Origin: Citrobacter arsenatis | GTDB lineage: Bacteria; Pseudomonadota; Gammaproteobacteria; Enterobacterales; Enterobacteriaceae | Length of the DNA stretch: 64,000 nucleotides | Direction of reading: 5' to 3' | Assembly: GCF_004353845.1 (NCBI RefSeq) | Contig: NZ_CP037864.1 | Location: 1,922,001-1,986,000 of the forward strand | Shown here: piece by piece, positions 8,281 to 16,426 of the stretch | Numbering within the stretch: the first letter of the stretch is position 1 | Layout: each line of letters opens with the position of its first letter | The notes under the pieces: model-generated | What the model was told of the DNA's origin: nothing | The model's database searches: none | Seen by the model: the letters and a program-made list of their open reading frames with translations, nothing else | Position numbers and translations under genes: made by a program

Positions 8281-9117
8281 ATGCTGAAGAAAAATAAATC
8301 AATGATGAAAAAAACAGTTCTGGGTGCAGTAATTGCAATGTGCTGTACGCAAGCATTTGCAGCTGATTATACCGATGGCAACATCCGCAAAAATGATTTT
8401 AACTGGATGCAGATGAATTTAATGCAAAGTGTGGATGCGAAAGTGCCTTATGGCATTCGTAATGACACCTATCTGGAACTGGAGTTTGGTGCGCGTTCCG
8501 GAATTATCGATCTGTACGGTTATGTGGATTTCTTTGATATTTTGGATCGCGAGCAGGACGATCGTCACGGTGGTGATAACTTCTTTGCCAAGATATCTCC
8601 GCGTTTTTCCCTGGACGCTATTTTTAACAAAGATTTATCCGTTGGGCCGTTTAACGAATTCTATATCGCAACGGTAAATAACATTGGTGACCGGGAATTA
8701 TTTGAGCATTACGTCGGTCTGGGCACGGATGTTAAAGTGCCGTGGTTTGGTCTGGTGGGAATGAATATCTATGCGCACTATGTTCGTGAAAACTACGGTG
8801 CAGATAACGAAGGCAAGTGGGATGGCTACATGTTCTCGACCAACTGGTCAACGCCATTCTATACCTTCGCCAACGGCAGTTACTTGAACTATCAGGGCTA
8901 CTTTGACTACCAGTTCGCCGCTAACAAAATTGCTAATCAACCGTTATACAGCAATAACGCGATTGAATGGTATAACGGCATCTACTGGCATTCAGAACAT
9001 TATGCGGTAGGTTATGGCCTGAAGTATTTCCGCAACATGGCATTGATGGAAAATCATGGCGGAGCAGGGCGTACCACCGGACTTGGCCACTATTTCAATC
9101 TCACCTATAAGTTCTGA
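8281..9117 (+). CDS. Tsx-like nucleoside-specific outer-membrane channel
   Basis: 278 residues. The N-terminus has a signal peptide ending CCTQAFA-A at about residue 30 after a Lys-rich start. The mature part is rich in aromatic, alternating beta-strand sequence and ends in a C-terminal phenylalanine, as in outer-membrane barrels. The pattern DYTDGNIRKNDFNWMQMN and the E-x-E-F-G-A-R-S-G-I-I-D-L-Y-G-Y-V-D segment resemble Tsx. ATG 8281 follows AAAGGAATTGAAA; a TTG six bases upstream is an unlikely start. It should let nucleosides reach the permease encoded just upstream. Confidence 0.85.
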   Translation: MLKKNKSMMKKTVLGAVIAMCCTQAFAADYTDGNIRKNDFNWMQMNLMQSVDAKVPYGIRNDTYLELEFGARSGIIDLYGYVDFFDILDREQDDRHGGDNFFAKISPRFSLDAIFNKDLSVGPFNEFYIATVNNIGDRELFEHYVGLGTDVKVPWFGLVGMNIYAHYVRENYGADNEGKWDGYMFSTNWSTPFYTFANGSYLNYQGYFDYQFAANKIANQPLYSNNAIEWYNGIYWHSEHYAVGYGLKYFRNMALMENHGGAGRTTGLGHYFNLTYKF

Positions 9118-9128
9118 TTGCGCTGAAA

Positions 9129-9167
9129 TGACACACCAACTGACTGTTAGTGAGAGTTGGTGTGTCA
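9129..9167. terminator. Perfect 13-bp hairpin between convergent genes
   Basis: TGACACACCAACT and AGTTGGTGTGTCA form a perfect 13-base-pair stem with a 13-base loop. It lies between the Tsx-like gene and the convergent Crp/Fnr gene and overlaps the latter's stop codon. There is no good T-run on either side, so it is a probable but unusual two-way terminator. Confidence 0.55.
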
Positions 9168-9857
9168 GTCAATGATGTCATTGCCGAGAAATTTACGCAG
9201 CCCATCCAGATCCTTAATTTCCAGTCCTTGCTTCGTGCGTGTTACCAGTCCAGCATCTGTTAGCGCTTTAACCGCCCGCCGATAGACCCGGTCGGTAGTG
9301 CCGAATCGCTCCGCTTCCTGGTATTTTTTATGAAAGCCGTCCATCGGCTGCTTGTTCTGATGCTGGCGATACAGGTCATACGCCACGTTATGTACGATAG
9401 GGTACAGCATCCGGTGCAGGAAGATTTCCAGCATATCCTGATAATCAATCGCCATCGCGCTGGCGAAAAATATGGCCAGCCTGGGATGCTGGTTCAGCGC
9501 TTCCTCCAGACGGTCACAGCTGCATACCGCCACGGTCAGCGGTTCTTCAGCTACGATGTCGAGCTGGCAGCGATACCCGGTAAAAAACTCCATCTCACCA
9601 AACAGTTGCTCATCACATTCCATTGCTCCCAGTTGAAAACGGCGACCATTCTCCGCGCTGTAACGTAGTGAAATTCTCCCTGATTGCACCATGATCAGTC
9701 GATCAACTACCTGTCCCTGGCGGTAAAGATATTCATCTTCCTGGATAATCTGCGTTTCAGAGAGTAGCTCCTGAAATATCTTCTCAATTAAGGCATCATC
9801 CTGCTGCCAGATATTGTGAAAACGACCTTTAGTGAGGGGCTTAAGCTGCATGCTCAA
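9165..9857 (-). CDS. Crp/Fnr-family transcriptional regulator
   Basis: 230 residues. The N-terminal half is a cyclic-nucleotide-binding-type beta barrel (YRQGQVVDRLIMVQSGRISLRY, then GAMECDEQLFGEMEFFTG). The C-terminal winged helix reads RFGTTDRVYRRAVKALTDAGLV. Four cysteines (about 81, 97, 112, 114) are present, but not the N-terminal cysteine cluster of Fnr. It resembles YeiL-type regulators in layout. It faces the nucleoside operon and probably controls it, by position only. No second regulator lies in the module. Confidence 0.78.
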   Translation of the reverse strand: MSMQLKPLTKGRFHNIWQQDDALIEKIFQELLSETQIIQEDEYLYRQGQVVDRLIMVQSGRISLRYSAENGRRFQLGAMECDEQLFGEMEFFTGYRCQLDIVAEEPLTVAVCSCDRLEEALNQHPRLAIFFASAMAIDYQDMLEIFLHRMLYPIVHNVAYDLYRQHQNKQPMDGFHKKYQEAERFGTTDRVYRRAVKALTDAGLVTRTKQGLEIKDLDGLRKFLGNDIID

Positions 9858-9936
9858 CGTCTTATTGTTTGAGATAATTCTTATCGCTGACTGTATGCCA
9901 TCTACTGGGTAATGTCATCAAGAGCGCGGGGCGGAG

Positions 9937-9963
9937 AATAAAAGGACCAGCACCGTGCTGGCC
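9937..9963 (-). terminator. Terminator of the cbpAM transcript
   Basis: Read on the minus strand, GGCCAGCAC pairs with GTGCTGGTCC and is followed by TTTTATT. It lies just after the cbpM stop and ends the cbpA-cbpM transcript. Confidence 0.75.
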
Positions 9964-9971
9964 CTGGCATG

Positions 9972-10265
9972 CTAAGGATGGCTGATAAAGCGAGACAGTC
10001 GCTGGCGCAGCAGGCGGTTTTCCTGGCGTAATTGAGCGTTCTCTTCCAGTAACGTCAGCGCAACGGCAATTCCCGGCCAGTCAAGTTCCAGCTCCTGACG
10101 CAGGCGCACAGCACGACGCATTATGGTCAGCGCATGATCGTCAAACGTCTCGTCTTCATGAGGCTCAATCACCCCTAAGCCGACAACCTCATGTAGTTCC
10201 TCTTCTGACACACCGGTGTACAGACAAAATTCGGTAATGGTAAAAGTGACGGTAACGTTAGCCAT
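9972..10265 (-). CDS. cbpM: CbpM, modulator of the DnaJ homologue CbpA
   Basis: 97 residues from the ATG at 10265 (MANVTVTF). CbpM binds the J-domain of CbpA and blocks its co-chaperone and DNA-binding activity. The sequence has a MerR-like helix-turn-helix start (FTITEFCLYTGVSEEEL) and a C-terminal coiled coil (ENAQLRQENRLLRQRLSRF). An upstream in-frame ATG at 10280 lies inside cbpA and was not chosen. The start overlaps the cbpA stop by one base (TAATG), so translation is likely coupled. Confidence 0.93.
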   Translation of the reverse strand: MANVTVTFTITEFCLYTGVSEEELHEVVGLGVIEPHEDETFDDHALTIMRRAVRLRQELELDWPGIAVALTLLEENAQLRQENRLLRQRLSRFISHP

Positions 10266-11185
10266 TATGCTTTCCCCCACTCTTTGCGCGGATCAAAGGT
10301 CTTTTGTGCATCCGCCAGCTGTTGCCACAGGGCTGTGCTGGCATCGTCAGGTTTCGGCGGCATGACTATCTTGATCACCGCATACAAATCGCCGGTATGT
10401 TTTTTACTTACCAGACCCTTGCCCTTAATGCGTAGCCGCTGCCCGGCTTGGCTTCCCGCGGGAATGGTCAGCAGGATGCTCTCTTTGAGCGTCGGAACGG
10501 TGATTTTCGCACCCAGCGCGGCTTCCCACGGCGCCAGGGGGACGACCACTTCCAGATCCTGATTAACGATGTCGAACAGCGGGTGTGGCGCAATATGAAT
10601 CACCAGCCACAAATCACCGTTTGGCCCACCATGTTCACCGGGGGTGCCCTGGCCTTTCAGACGGATACGCTGACCGTTACCGACGCCAGCCGGAATTTTC
10701 ACATTCAGCGTTTTGGGAATTTCACGTTCAACCATGCCGAATGCATTGTAGACCGGCAGGTTGTAACTGATGGTGCGGCTATGCTCAGTGAGCGTTTCTT
10801 CAAGGAACACGGCGACTTCAATTTCAATATCGTGCCCGCGGTTGGCATGACGCTGGCGTGACTGGTGCGCACGCTGACCAAAAATGGAGGAGAAGATATC
10901 GTCGAAATCTTCGGCGTTGTAGCTTTGATTTTCTCCTTGCTGGAATTGACGGTTGAACTGTGGGTCGTTGCGGTGTTGCCACAGCTGGTCGTACTCGGCG
11001 CGTCGCTGCTCATCACTCAGTACTTCCCAGGCTTCAGCAACCTCTTTAAACCGGGCCTCCGCGTCAGTCTCTTTACTGACATCAGGATGGTATTTACGGG
11101 CGAGTCGACGATAGGCGGTCTTGATTGTCTTGAGATCGTCTGTCGGTTTCACGCCCATAATGGCGTAATAATCCTTTAATTCCAT
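10265..11185 (-). CDS. cbpA: CbpA, DnaJ-like co-chaperone / curved-DNA-binding protein
   Basis: 306 residues. The J-domain (about 1-70) has the HPD motif in KYHPDVSK. A Gly/Phe-poor linker with Gln-rich text follows, then two C-terminal substrate-binding domains (about 115-300) without the DnaJ zinc-finger. CbpA helps DnaK and binds curved DNA in stationary phase. The start is ATG at 11185. In E. coli the gene lies next to agp; here a DsbA-like gene and the scs operon sit between them. The 204 bases upstream, up to the DsbA-like gene, hold no gene I can support. Confidence 0.95.
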   Translation of the reverse strand: MELKDYYAIMGVKPTDDLKTIKTAYRRLARKYHPDVSKETDAEARFKEVAEAWEVLSDEQRRAEYDQLWQHRNDPQFNRQFQQGENQSYNAEDFDDIFSSIFGQRAHQSRQRHANRGHDIEIEVAVFLEETLTEHSRTISYNLPVYNAFGMVEREIPKTLNVKIPAGVGNGQRIRLKGQGTPGEHGGPNGDLWLVIHIAPHPLFDIVNQDLEVVVPLAPWEAALGAKITVPTLKESILLTIPAGSQAGQRLRIKGKGLVSKKHTGDLYAVIKIVMPPKPDDASTALWQQLADAQKTFDPRKEWGKA

Positions 11186-11389
11186 AGCGTTCTCTCGTGT
11201 AAATCAACACTTGCAGAAGGTGAACCCTGACAACAGGAATCACCGCTAAGTTTAGGGTAATCCTGATAATGGCGAATGCCAACCGGGAAGGGAGGATATT
11301 GCGATAAACGCTGCGGTTGTGCACCACCAACAGCGCATTTAACGTGACAGCGTCTGTTGTGTGGTGCGAAAAGTGAGATTAGCTAAACA

Positions 11390-12019
11390 TCAGGATTTAC
11401 TTATCAGGAAGCGGACCGTATCAGCGTAGTTTTTCACAAACGCGTTAAGATCATCAGATTTCAGTCCTTTTGGATTGATCATATATTTGCCGTTGATAAA
11501 AATGGCGGGCACACCGGTTAAATCTACCGCCTTGGCCATTTCTTGCTGTTTGGCGGTCAGTGATTTCACGGCGAAACTGTTCCATGCGGCATCATAATCA
11601 CTGGCGCTGACGCCCGCGCTGATAAAGACGCTACGGATATCGTCTGCTGTTTTAATGGTTTGTTTTTTCTGAACGGCATCAAAAAGCAATGGTTTAACTT
11701 TATCCTGGACGTTCAACAGCATGGCAACGGACCAGGCGTGTGTCATGTCCTGCCCCAGAGGGCCTAAAAAGTCGACGTGGTATTCGGTGAGCTTGACATC
11801 AGCAGGCAATACTTTTTTCACGTTATCAGTGATTTCGAAAACTTCATCATACTGATAACAGGAAGGGCAATAGAATGAGAAGAACTTTAGCGCAGCCGGG
11901 GCGGAAGCGACAGGTTTTTCCAGTGAGATATACTCTTTTCCGTCGGTGAATGATGCAGCCTGAGCGCTAACTGCAAAAAATAATCCAATCAAGGGTAATA
12001 AATAATTTTTCATTTCCAT
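11390..12019 (-). CDS. Periplasmic DsbA-like thiol oxidoreductase with CPSC active site
   Basis: About 209 residues from ATG 12019, with a signal peptide (MKNYLLPLIGLFFAVSAQA-A). The thioredoxin-fold active site is FYCPSCYQY (Cys-Pro-Ser-Cys), unlike DsbA (CPHC), DsbL (CPFC) or SrgA (CPPC). The cis-proline loop is visible as TGVPAIFINGKY. It should introduce or isomerise disulfides in periplasmic proteins. An upstream ATG at 12046 would add nine residues before the signal; ATG 12013 is also possible. No DsbB-type partner gene lies nearby. The scs operon on the other side of the divergent intergenic region also encodes periplasmic thiol proteins. Confidence 0.85.
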   Translation of the reverse strand: MEMKNYLLPLIGLFFAVSAQAASFTDGKEYISLEKPVASAPAALKFFSFYCPSCYQYDEVFEITDNVKKVLPADVKLTEYHVDFLGPLGQDMTHAWSVAMLLNVQDKVKPLLFDAVQKKQTIKTADDIRSVFISAGVSASDYDAAWNSFAVKSLTAKQQEMAKAVDLTGVPAIFINGKYMINPKGLKSDDLNAFVKNYADTVRFLISKS

Positions 12020-12269
12020 ATACTCTAAATAACATTTAATAAACAAAACTTTTGTTAATGAATACGCTATTCATTGCGTCTGGATATAATACGGCAATCC
12101 CATGAAAATGCGCTGACCCTTACTTTCATTTACGCATTAGTACGTAGCGGGCATTATTTGTGTGTTGTCATGGGAATATTCTCTGGCATTCTTCGTAAAT
12201 AATGAATGATAACTTCCGTGATATTTTCAGGGGTATTTTTTTTGCAATGTTATAGTGTAATAAATAAAG

Positions 12270-12296
12270 ACGAAATATAATTAATTATCATTTCGT
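12270..12296. promoter_or_regulatory. Near-perfect 27-base AT-rich palindrome
   Basis: Arms ACGAAAT and ATTTCGT flank a palindromic 12-mer (ATAATTAATTAT) with one extra base. It lies in the 378-base divergent gap between the DsbA-like gene and the VOC gene and could be an operator. A T-run follows, so a terminator is an alternative. The rest of 12020-12397 is AT-rich and shows no gene. Confidence 0.45.
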
Positions 12297-12397
12297 TTTT
12301 AAAGCGTGAATTGCAAGATATTGCGCTATGTTCTGCCAACGTCCCGTAAGATTTTCTTTTTCTTGTAGCGAGAGAATGAATAGGTTAAGAGTCAGAG

Positions 12398-12814
12398 ATG
12401 AGCAACCCAATGGATATCGCTATGATCGACCACCTGGATCACCTGGTACTAACCACCAATCATGAGGAAGCTTGCGTGCGTTTCTATGTTGAGCTTTTAG
12501 GCATGAGGCTGGAAATTTTCGCGCAAGGGCGGAAAGCCTTCGTCTTCGGCAATCAGAAAATTAACCTCCACATTCGGGGTAAAGAGTTCGAACCCAAAGC
12601 CTACGCACCCACGCCGGGATCGCTGGATTTGTGTTTTATCACTACGCGGACGCTCGATGAGGTGATGGCAATGTTGCAAACCCACGGGGTCGATATCGTA
12701 GAAGGGCCGGTTGCACGAACCGGTGCGACGGGACCAATTCGCTCGGTTTATGTCAGGGATCCCGATCTCAATCTGATTGAAATCGCGGTATATCCAGCTG
12801 ATGACAGGACATAA
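12398..12814 (+). CDS. VOC (glyoxalase/dioxygenase-like) family protein
   Basis: 138 residues with the paired beta-alpha-beta-beta-beta modules of the vicinal oxygen chelate superfamily: IDHLDHLVLTT at the start, FYVELLGM near residue 30, GSLDLCFITTR in the middle and YVRDPDLNLIEIAVY at the end. The likely metal ligands are the histidine in DHLDHLVL and the late glutamate in LIEIA. The substrate is unknown; relatives are annotated only as glyoxalase-like or virulence-associated. Starts at ATG 12398 or 12410 are possible. It lies 70 bases before scsA, on the same strand. Confidence 0.8.
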   Translation: MSNPMDIAMIDHLDHLVLTTNHEEACVRFYVELLGMRLEIFAQGRKAFVFGNQKINLHIRGKEFEPKAYAPTPGSLDLCFITTRTLDEVMAMLQTHGVDIVEGPVARTGATGPIRSVYVRDPDLNLIEIAVYPADDRT

Positions 12815-12884
12815 CTTTACAGCGGAAAGGTTGCCAAAACCTGGCGAGTGGTTAAGATAACCCGCATCAATCAGTGAGGGTGTA

Positions 12885-13247
12885 ATGGCGAAACATCAAC
12901 GGATGGGATGGTGGTTCCTCTGTCTGGCATGTGTTGTGGTGATGGTTTGTACCGCACAACGCATGGCGGGCCTGCACGCGTTGCAGATGGACACCGTTGC
13001 CACAAGCATTGTCGCAAGCGCCCAAGCGCAGACCGACGAGGCCTCGCCCGTTACCCCTTGTGAACTGAGCGCGAAGTCATTACTGGCTGCGCCCCCGGTA
13101 CTGTTTGAAGGCGCTATTCTGGTACTGTGTCTGCTTCTGACGCTGCTGGCGCCAGTGCGGGCATTTCGTCTGCCTTTTTTCCCACCGCGAGCCATCTCGC
13201 CGCCCACTCTCAGGGTACATCTGCGATTTTGCGTCTTCCGTGAATGA
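12885..13247 (+). CDS. scsA: ScsA, suppressor of copper sensitivity protein A
   Basis: 120 residues with two hydrophobic segments (about 8-25 and 73-90) and a short periplasmic loop, ending in a basic tail. It matches the first gene of the Salmonella-type scsABCD locus in length and position. A function in copper and peroxide tolerance comes from work on the Salmonella locus; the biochemical role of ScsA is unclear. A cysteine (TPCELSAKS, about residue 58) lies in the loop. It is 48 bases upstream of scsB. Confidence 0.8.
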   Translation: MAKHQRMGWWFLCLACVVVMVCTAQRMAGLHALQMDTVATSIVASAQAQTDEASPVTPCELSAKSLLAAPPVLFEGAILVLCLLLTLLAPVRAFRLPFFPPRAISPPTLRVHLRFCVFRE

Positions 13248-13295
13248 CAGAACAGCCGTTGTTGACTGTTAGATAATTATTCACGGAGAAAAACT

Positions 13296-15176
13296 ATGAT
13301 GACTGTTTTCAGGCAGGCGCTGCTCTGTCTGTTATTGCTATGGCTGCCCGTATCCTGGGCGGCCGATCCCGGCTGGTTGCGTTCACCCGATAACTTACAC
13401 GCCAGCGTGCGATTACGCGCTGATACGTCCGCAGGCGGTGAAACGCGTCTGTTGCTGGACGTCAAACTGGAGGATGGCTGGAAAACCTACTGGCGTTCGC
13501 CGGGTGAGGGCGGCGTCGCGCCTGCTATCGCCTGGAAAGGGGAAATGCCAACGGTCGACTGGTTCTGGCCGACCCCTGCGCGCTTTGAGGTCGCCAATAT
13601 CACTACCCAGGGGTATCACGATAAGGTGACGTTCCCGATGGTGGTGCGCGGTAGAGAACCGGCCATGCTTAACGGCGTTTTGACGCTATCCACCTGTAGT
13701 AACGTTTGCCTGTTGACGGATTTTCCTTTTTCCGTGACGCCAACAACCCAGGACCCGACTTTTGCACATGACTATGCTCAGGCGATGGGACAGATCCCAC
13801 TTGCCAGCGGCCTGACCGATGATCTGCGCGCCGGAGCACGGGCCGGAGAGCTGGTCGTAGAGGCTCATCGCACGGGAGGATGGACTGCACCTGGGCTCTA
13901 TCTGGACGCTGTTGATGATGCGGATTTTGGCATGCCGCAAATTCACGTTGAAGGTGAGACATTACGCGCCACGGTACCTGTCCATGATGGTTGGGGGGAA
14001 GGTGCACCGGATCTGCGTGGCAAGTCGGTCACGCTGGTGTTGACAGATAACGGCGTTGCTCAGGAAAGCCGTCTGGCGATTGGCGAAGCCCCGGTTATCG
14101 AGAACGCCTCACTCCCCTTGTGGCAGGTGGTGCTAATGGCGCTGCTGGGCGGTTTGATCCTTAACCTGATGCCCTGTGTGTTACCGGTTCTCGGCATGAA
14201 GCTGGGCTCTATTTTGTTGGTCGAGGAAAAAAGCCGTCGCCAGATCCGCCGTCAGTTTCTCGCATCGGTAGCCGGAATACTGGTCTCGTTTATGGCTCTG
14301 GCGCTATTGATGACGGTGCTGCGTTTAACCAATCAGGCGCTCGGCTGGGGGATCCAGTTTCAGAATCCGTGGTTCATTGGCGTCATGGTATTGGTGATGC
14401 TGACGTTCAGCGCCAGCCTGTTCGGGTGGTTTGAATTCCGCCTGCCGTCGACGATGACCACCACGCTGGCGACTCACGGCGGCAACGGTCTGTCGGGGCA
14501 TTTCTGGCAAGGCGCGTTTGCAACGCTGCTCGCTACGCCGTGCAGCGCGCCGTTTCTGGGCACGGCGGTGGCAGTGGCATTGACCGCGTCGCTGCCAACG
14601 TTGTGGGGACTGTTTATCGCCCTTGGGCTGGGAATGAGCTTGCCGTGGCTGCTGGTGGCTCTGCGTCCTGGTCTGGCGCTGCGTTTGCCGCGTCCAGGGC
14701 GCTGGATGAATATTTTACGGCGTCTTCTCGGCGTAATGATGCTGGGTTCGGCTATCTGGCTTGCGACGTTGCTGTTCCCGCATTTAGGGCTTGGTGGACA
14801 AGGTAGCGCGAAAGAAAGCGTGAACTGGCAGCCGCTAAGCGAGCAGGCGATTGAGGATGCGCTGGCGCGACATAAGCGAGTATTCATTGATGTCACTGCT
14901 GATTGGTGCATCACCTGTAAGGTAAATAAATACAACGTATTGCATAAAGATGATGTCCAGGCCGTTTTGCAACAGCCGGACGTGGTGGCGCTGCGCGGCG
15001 ACTGGACGCTGCCTTCAGAAGCCGTCACCGAATTTCTGAAAAAACGCGGCCAGGTTGCTGTGCCGTATAACCAAATTTATGGCCCCGGTCTGCCGGAAGG
15101 TCAGGCGTTACCCACGTTGTTAACCCGCGATGCGGTACTGCAAACGTTGAACGATGCCAAAGGAGTAACCCCATGA
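13296..15176 (+). CDS. scsB: ScsB, DsbD-like membrane thiol reductase
   Basis: 626 residues. After a signal peptide (ending SWA-A) comes a periplasmic DsbD-alpha-like region with a C-x3-C pair (STCSNVCLLTD, about residues 130-140). An eight-helix membrane domain follows with the electron-relay cysteines in NLMPCVLPVLGMK and ATPCSAPFLG. The C-terminal thioredoxin-like domain has the redox motif ADWCITCK near residue 540. ScsB passes electrons from cytoplasmic thioredoxin to ScsC. ATG 13296 follows ACGGAG. The stop overlaps the scsC start (ATGA). Confidence 0.93.
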   Translation: MMTVFRQALLCLLLLWLPVSWAADPGWLRSPDNLHASVRLRADTSAGGETRLLLDVKLEDGWKTYWRSPGEGGVAPAIAWKGEMPTVDWFWPTPARFEVANITTQGYHDKVTFPMVVRGREPAMLNGVLTLSTCSNVCLLTDFPFSVTPTTQDPTFAHDYAQAMGQIPLASGLTDDLRAGARAGELVVEAHRTGGWTAPGLYLDAVDDADFGMPQIHVEGETLRATVPVHDGWGEGAPDLRGKSVTLVLTDNGVAQESRLAIGEAPVIENASLPLWQVVLMALLGGLILNLMPCVLPVLGMKLGSILLVEEKSRRQIRRQFLASVAGILVSFMALALLMTVLRLTNQALGWGIQFQNPWFIGVMVLVMLTFSASLFGWFEFRLPSTMTTTLATHGGNGLSGHFWQGAFATLLATPCSAPFLGTAVAVALTASLPTLWGLFIALGLGMSLPWLLVALRPGLALRLPRPGRWMNILRRLLGVMMLGSAIWLATLLFPHLGLGGQGSAKESVNWQPLSEQAIEDALARHKRVFIDVTADWCITCKVNKYNVLHKDDVQAVLQQPDVVALRGDWTLPSEAVTEFLKKRGQVAVPYNQIYGPGLPEGQALPTLLTRDAVLQTLNDAKGVTP

Positions 15177-15796
15177 AGATGATGATTGTTCTGCTGTTAA
15201 CCCTGTTTTCTGCCGTCAGCGTCGCGAAAGAGCCTGCACCGTTTACCCCGGAACAGGAAAAGCAAATTGAAGCATTAATTCAGGAGGCCCTGTTTAACGA
15301 TCCCAATAGCCCGCGGATTGGCGCGAAGCAGGCGAAACTGACCCTGATAAACTTCACTGATTACAACTGCCCATACTGCAAGCAGTTGGATCCCATGCTG
15401 GAAAAAATTGTACAGAAATACCCTGACGTGGCGGTGGTGATTAAACCGCTGCCGTTTAAAGGGGAAAGTTCGGAACTGGCGGCGCGGACCGTGCTGACCA
15501 CCTGGCATCAGCATCCGCAGCAGTTTCTGGCGCTACATGAAAAACTGATGCAGAAGAAGGGGTACCATACCGACGTCAGTATCAAACAGGCGCAGGAAAA
15601 ATCGGGAGCCAGTCCGGTGACGCTGGACGCCCAAAGTGCTGAAACGCTGAGCACTAACCTGCAACTGGCGCGACTGGTGGGTGTGCAAGGTACCCCCGCA
15701 ACGATTATTGGCGATGAGCTTATTCCCGGTGCGGTGCCGTGGGAAACTCTTGAGGAAGTGGTAAAAGAAAAACTGGCGGCGGCCAATGCTCAGTAA
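15173..15796 (+). CDS. scsC: ScsC, periplasmic DsbA/DsbG-like protein
   Basis: 207 residues with a signal peptide (ending SVA-K). The thioredoxin-fold active site is DYNCPYCKQLDP (CPYC, about residue 66), and the cis-proline loop is VQGTPATI. In Salmonella and Proteus, ScsC binds copper and acts as a thiol reductase or isomerase kept reduced by ScsB. The ATG overlaps the scsB stop by four bases, and its 3' end overlaps scsD by eleven bases, so the operon is tightly coupled. Confidence 0.93.
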   Translation: MKMMIVLLLTLFSAVSVAKEPAPFTPEQEKQIEALIQEALFNDPNSPRIGAKQAKLTLINFTDYNCPYCKQLDPMLEKIVQKYPDVAVVIKPLPFKGESSELAARTVLTTWHQHPQQFLALHEKLMQKKGYHTDVSIKQAQEKSGASPVTLDAQSAETLSTNLQLARLVGVQGTPATIIGDELIPGAVPWETLEEVVKEKLAAANAQ

Positions 15797-16292
15797 ACTG
15801 CGCCGCTGGCTGCGCGAAGGACTGATCTTAGTGGCGTTGTTAGCGGGGGCGATGCTGTTGATGGATGCCTGGCGCGCGCCGCAACTCCCGGCCTCTTTCG
15901 ACAGCACGCCTTTGCAAACGCTGGATGGTGAAACCGTCACGCTGGCTGCGCTCAGCAAAGACGAACCGGTGCTGCTTTATTTCTGGGCTAGCTGGTGCGG
16001 CGTATGCCGCTTCACGACGCCGGAGGTCGCCAGGCTGCGCTCGGAAGGGGAAAACGTGATGACCATTGCGCTCCGTTCCGGGAGTGAAGCTGAAGTCTCT
16101 CGCTGGCTGTCGCGTAAAGGCGTGGACTTCCCGGTCATCAATGATGCGAACGGGGCAATCTCCCGCAGTTGGGCGATTAGCGTCACGCCCACGCTGGTGG
16201 TGATGTCACAGGGGCGGGTGGTATCAACAACCAGCGGCTGGACCAGCTACTGGGGCATGAAACTTCGGCTGTGGTGGGCAAAAACGTTCTGA
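15786..16292 (+). CDS. scsD: ScsD, membrane-tethered TlpA-like thioredoxin
   Basis: 168 residues. One N-terminal membrane anchor (about 10-28) is followed by a thioredoxin-like domain with the motif FWASWCGVC near residue 69 and the cis-Pro segment ISVTPTLVV. The family (TlpA/ResA-like) works as a periplasmic thiol reductant. It is the last scs gene and is followed at once by a strong terminator. Confidence 0.92.
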   Translation: MLSKLRRWLREGLILVALLAGAMLLMDAWRAPQLPASFDSTPLQTLDGETVTLAALSKDEPVLLYFWASWCGVCRFTTPEVARLRSEGENVMTIALRSGSEAEVSRWLSRKGVDFPVINDANGAISRSWAISVTPTLVVMSQGRVVSTTSGWTSYWGMKLRLWWAKTF

Positions 16293-16298
16293 TAAATG

Positions 16299-16322
16299 TG
16301 CCGGGGAAACCCGGCATTTTTT
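16299..16322 (+). terminator. Terminator of scsABCD
   Basis: TGCCGGG-GAAA-CCCGGCA, a 7-base-pair stem with a GAAA tetraloop, followed by six T's. It lies seven bases after the scsD stop. Confidence 0.92.
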
Positions 16323-16426
16323 ATATCATTACCCGTCAATGGGAAGACATATTTCGTTGCCTGGCGAAGCAAGCACGGCAATTAACGTCCAGAATGGGTC
16401 ATCTCCTCTATTCAGGAAAGTGCAAC

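Noticed and set aside
14474..15028. 184-codon frame antisense to scsB
   Set aside because: Opposite the membrane and thioredoxin domains of scsB; shadow frame.
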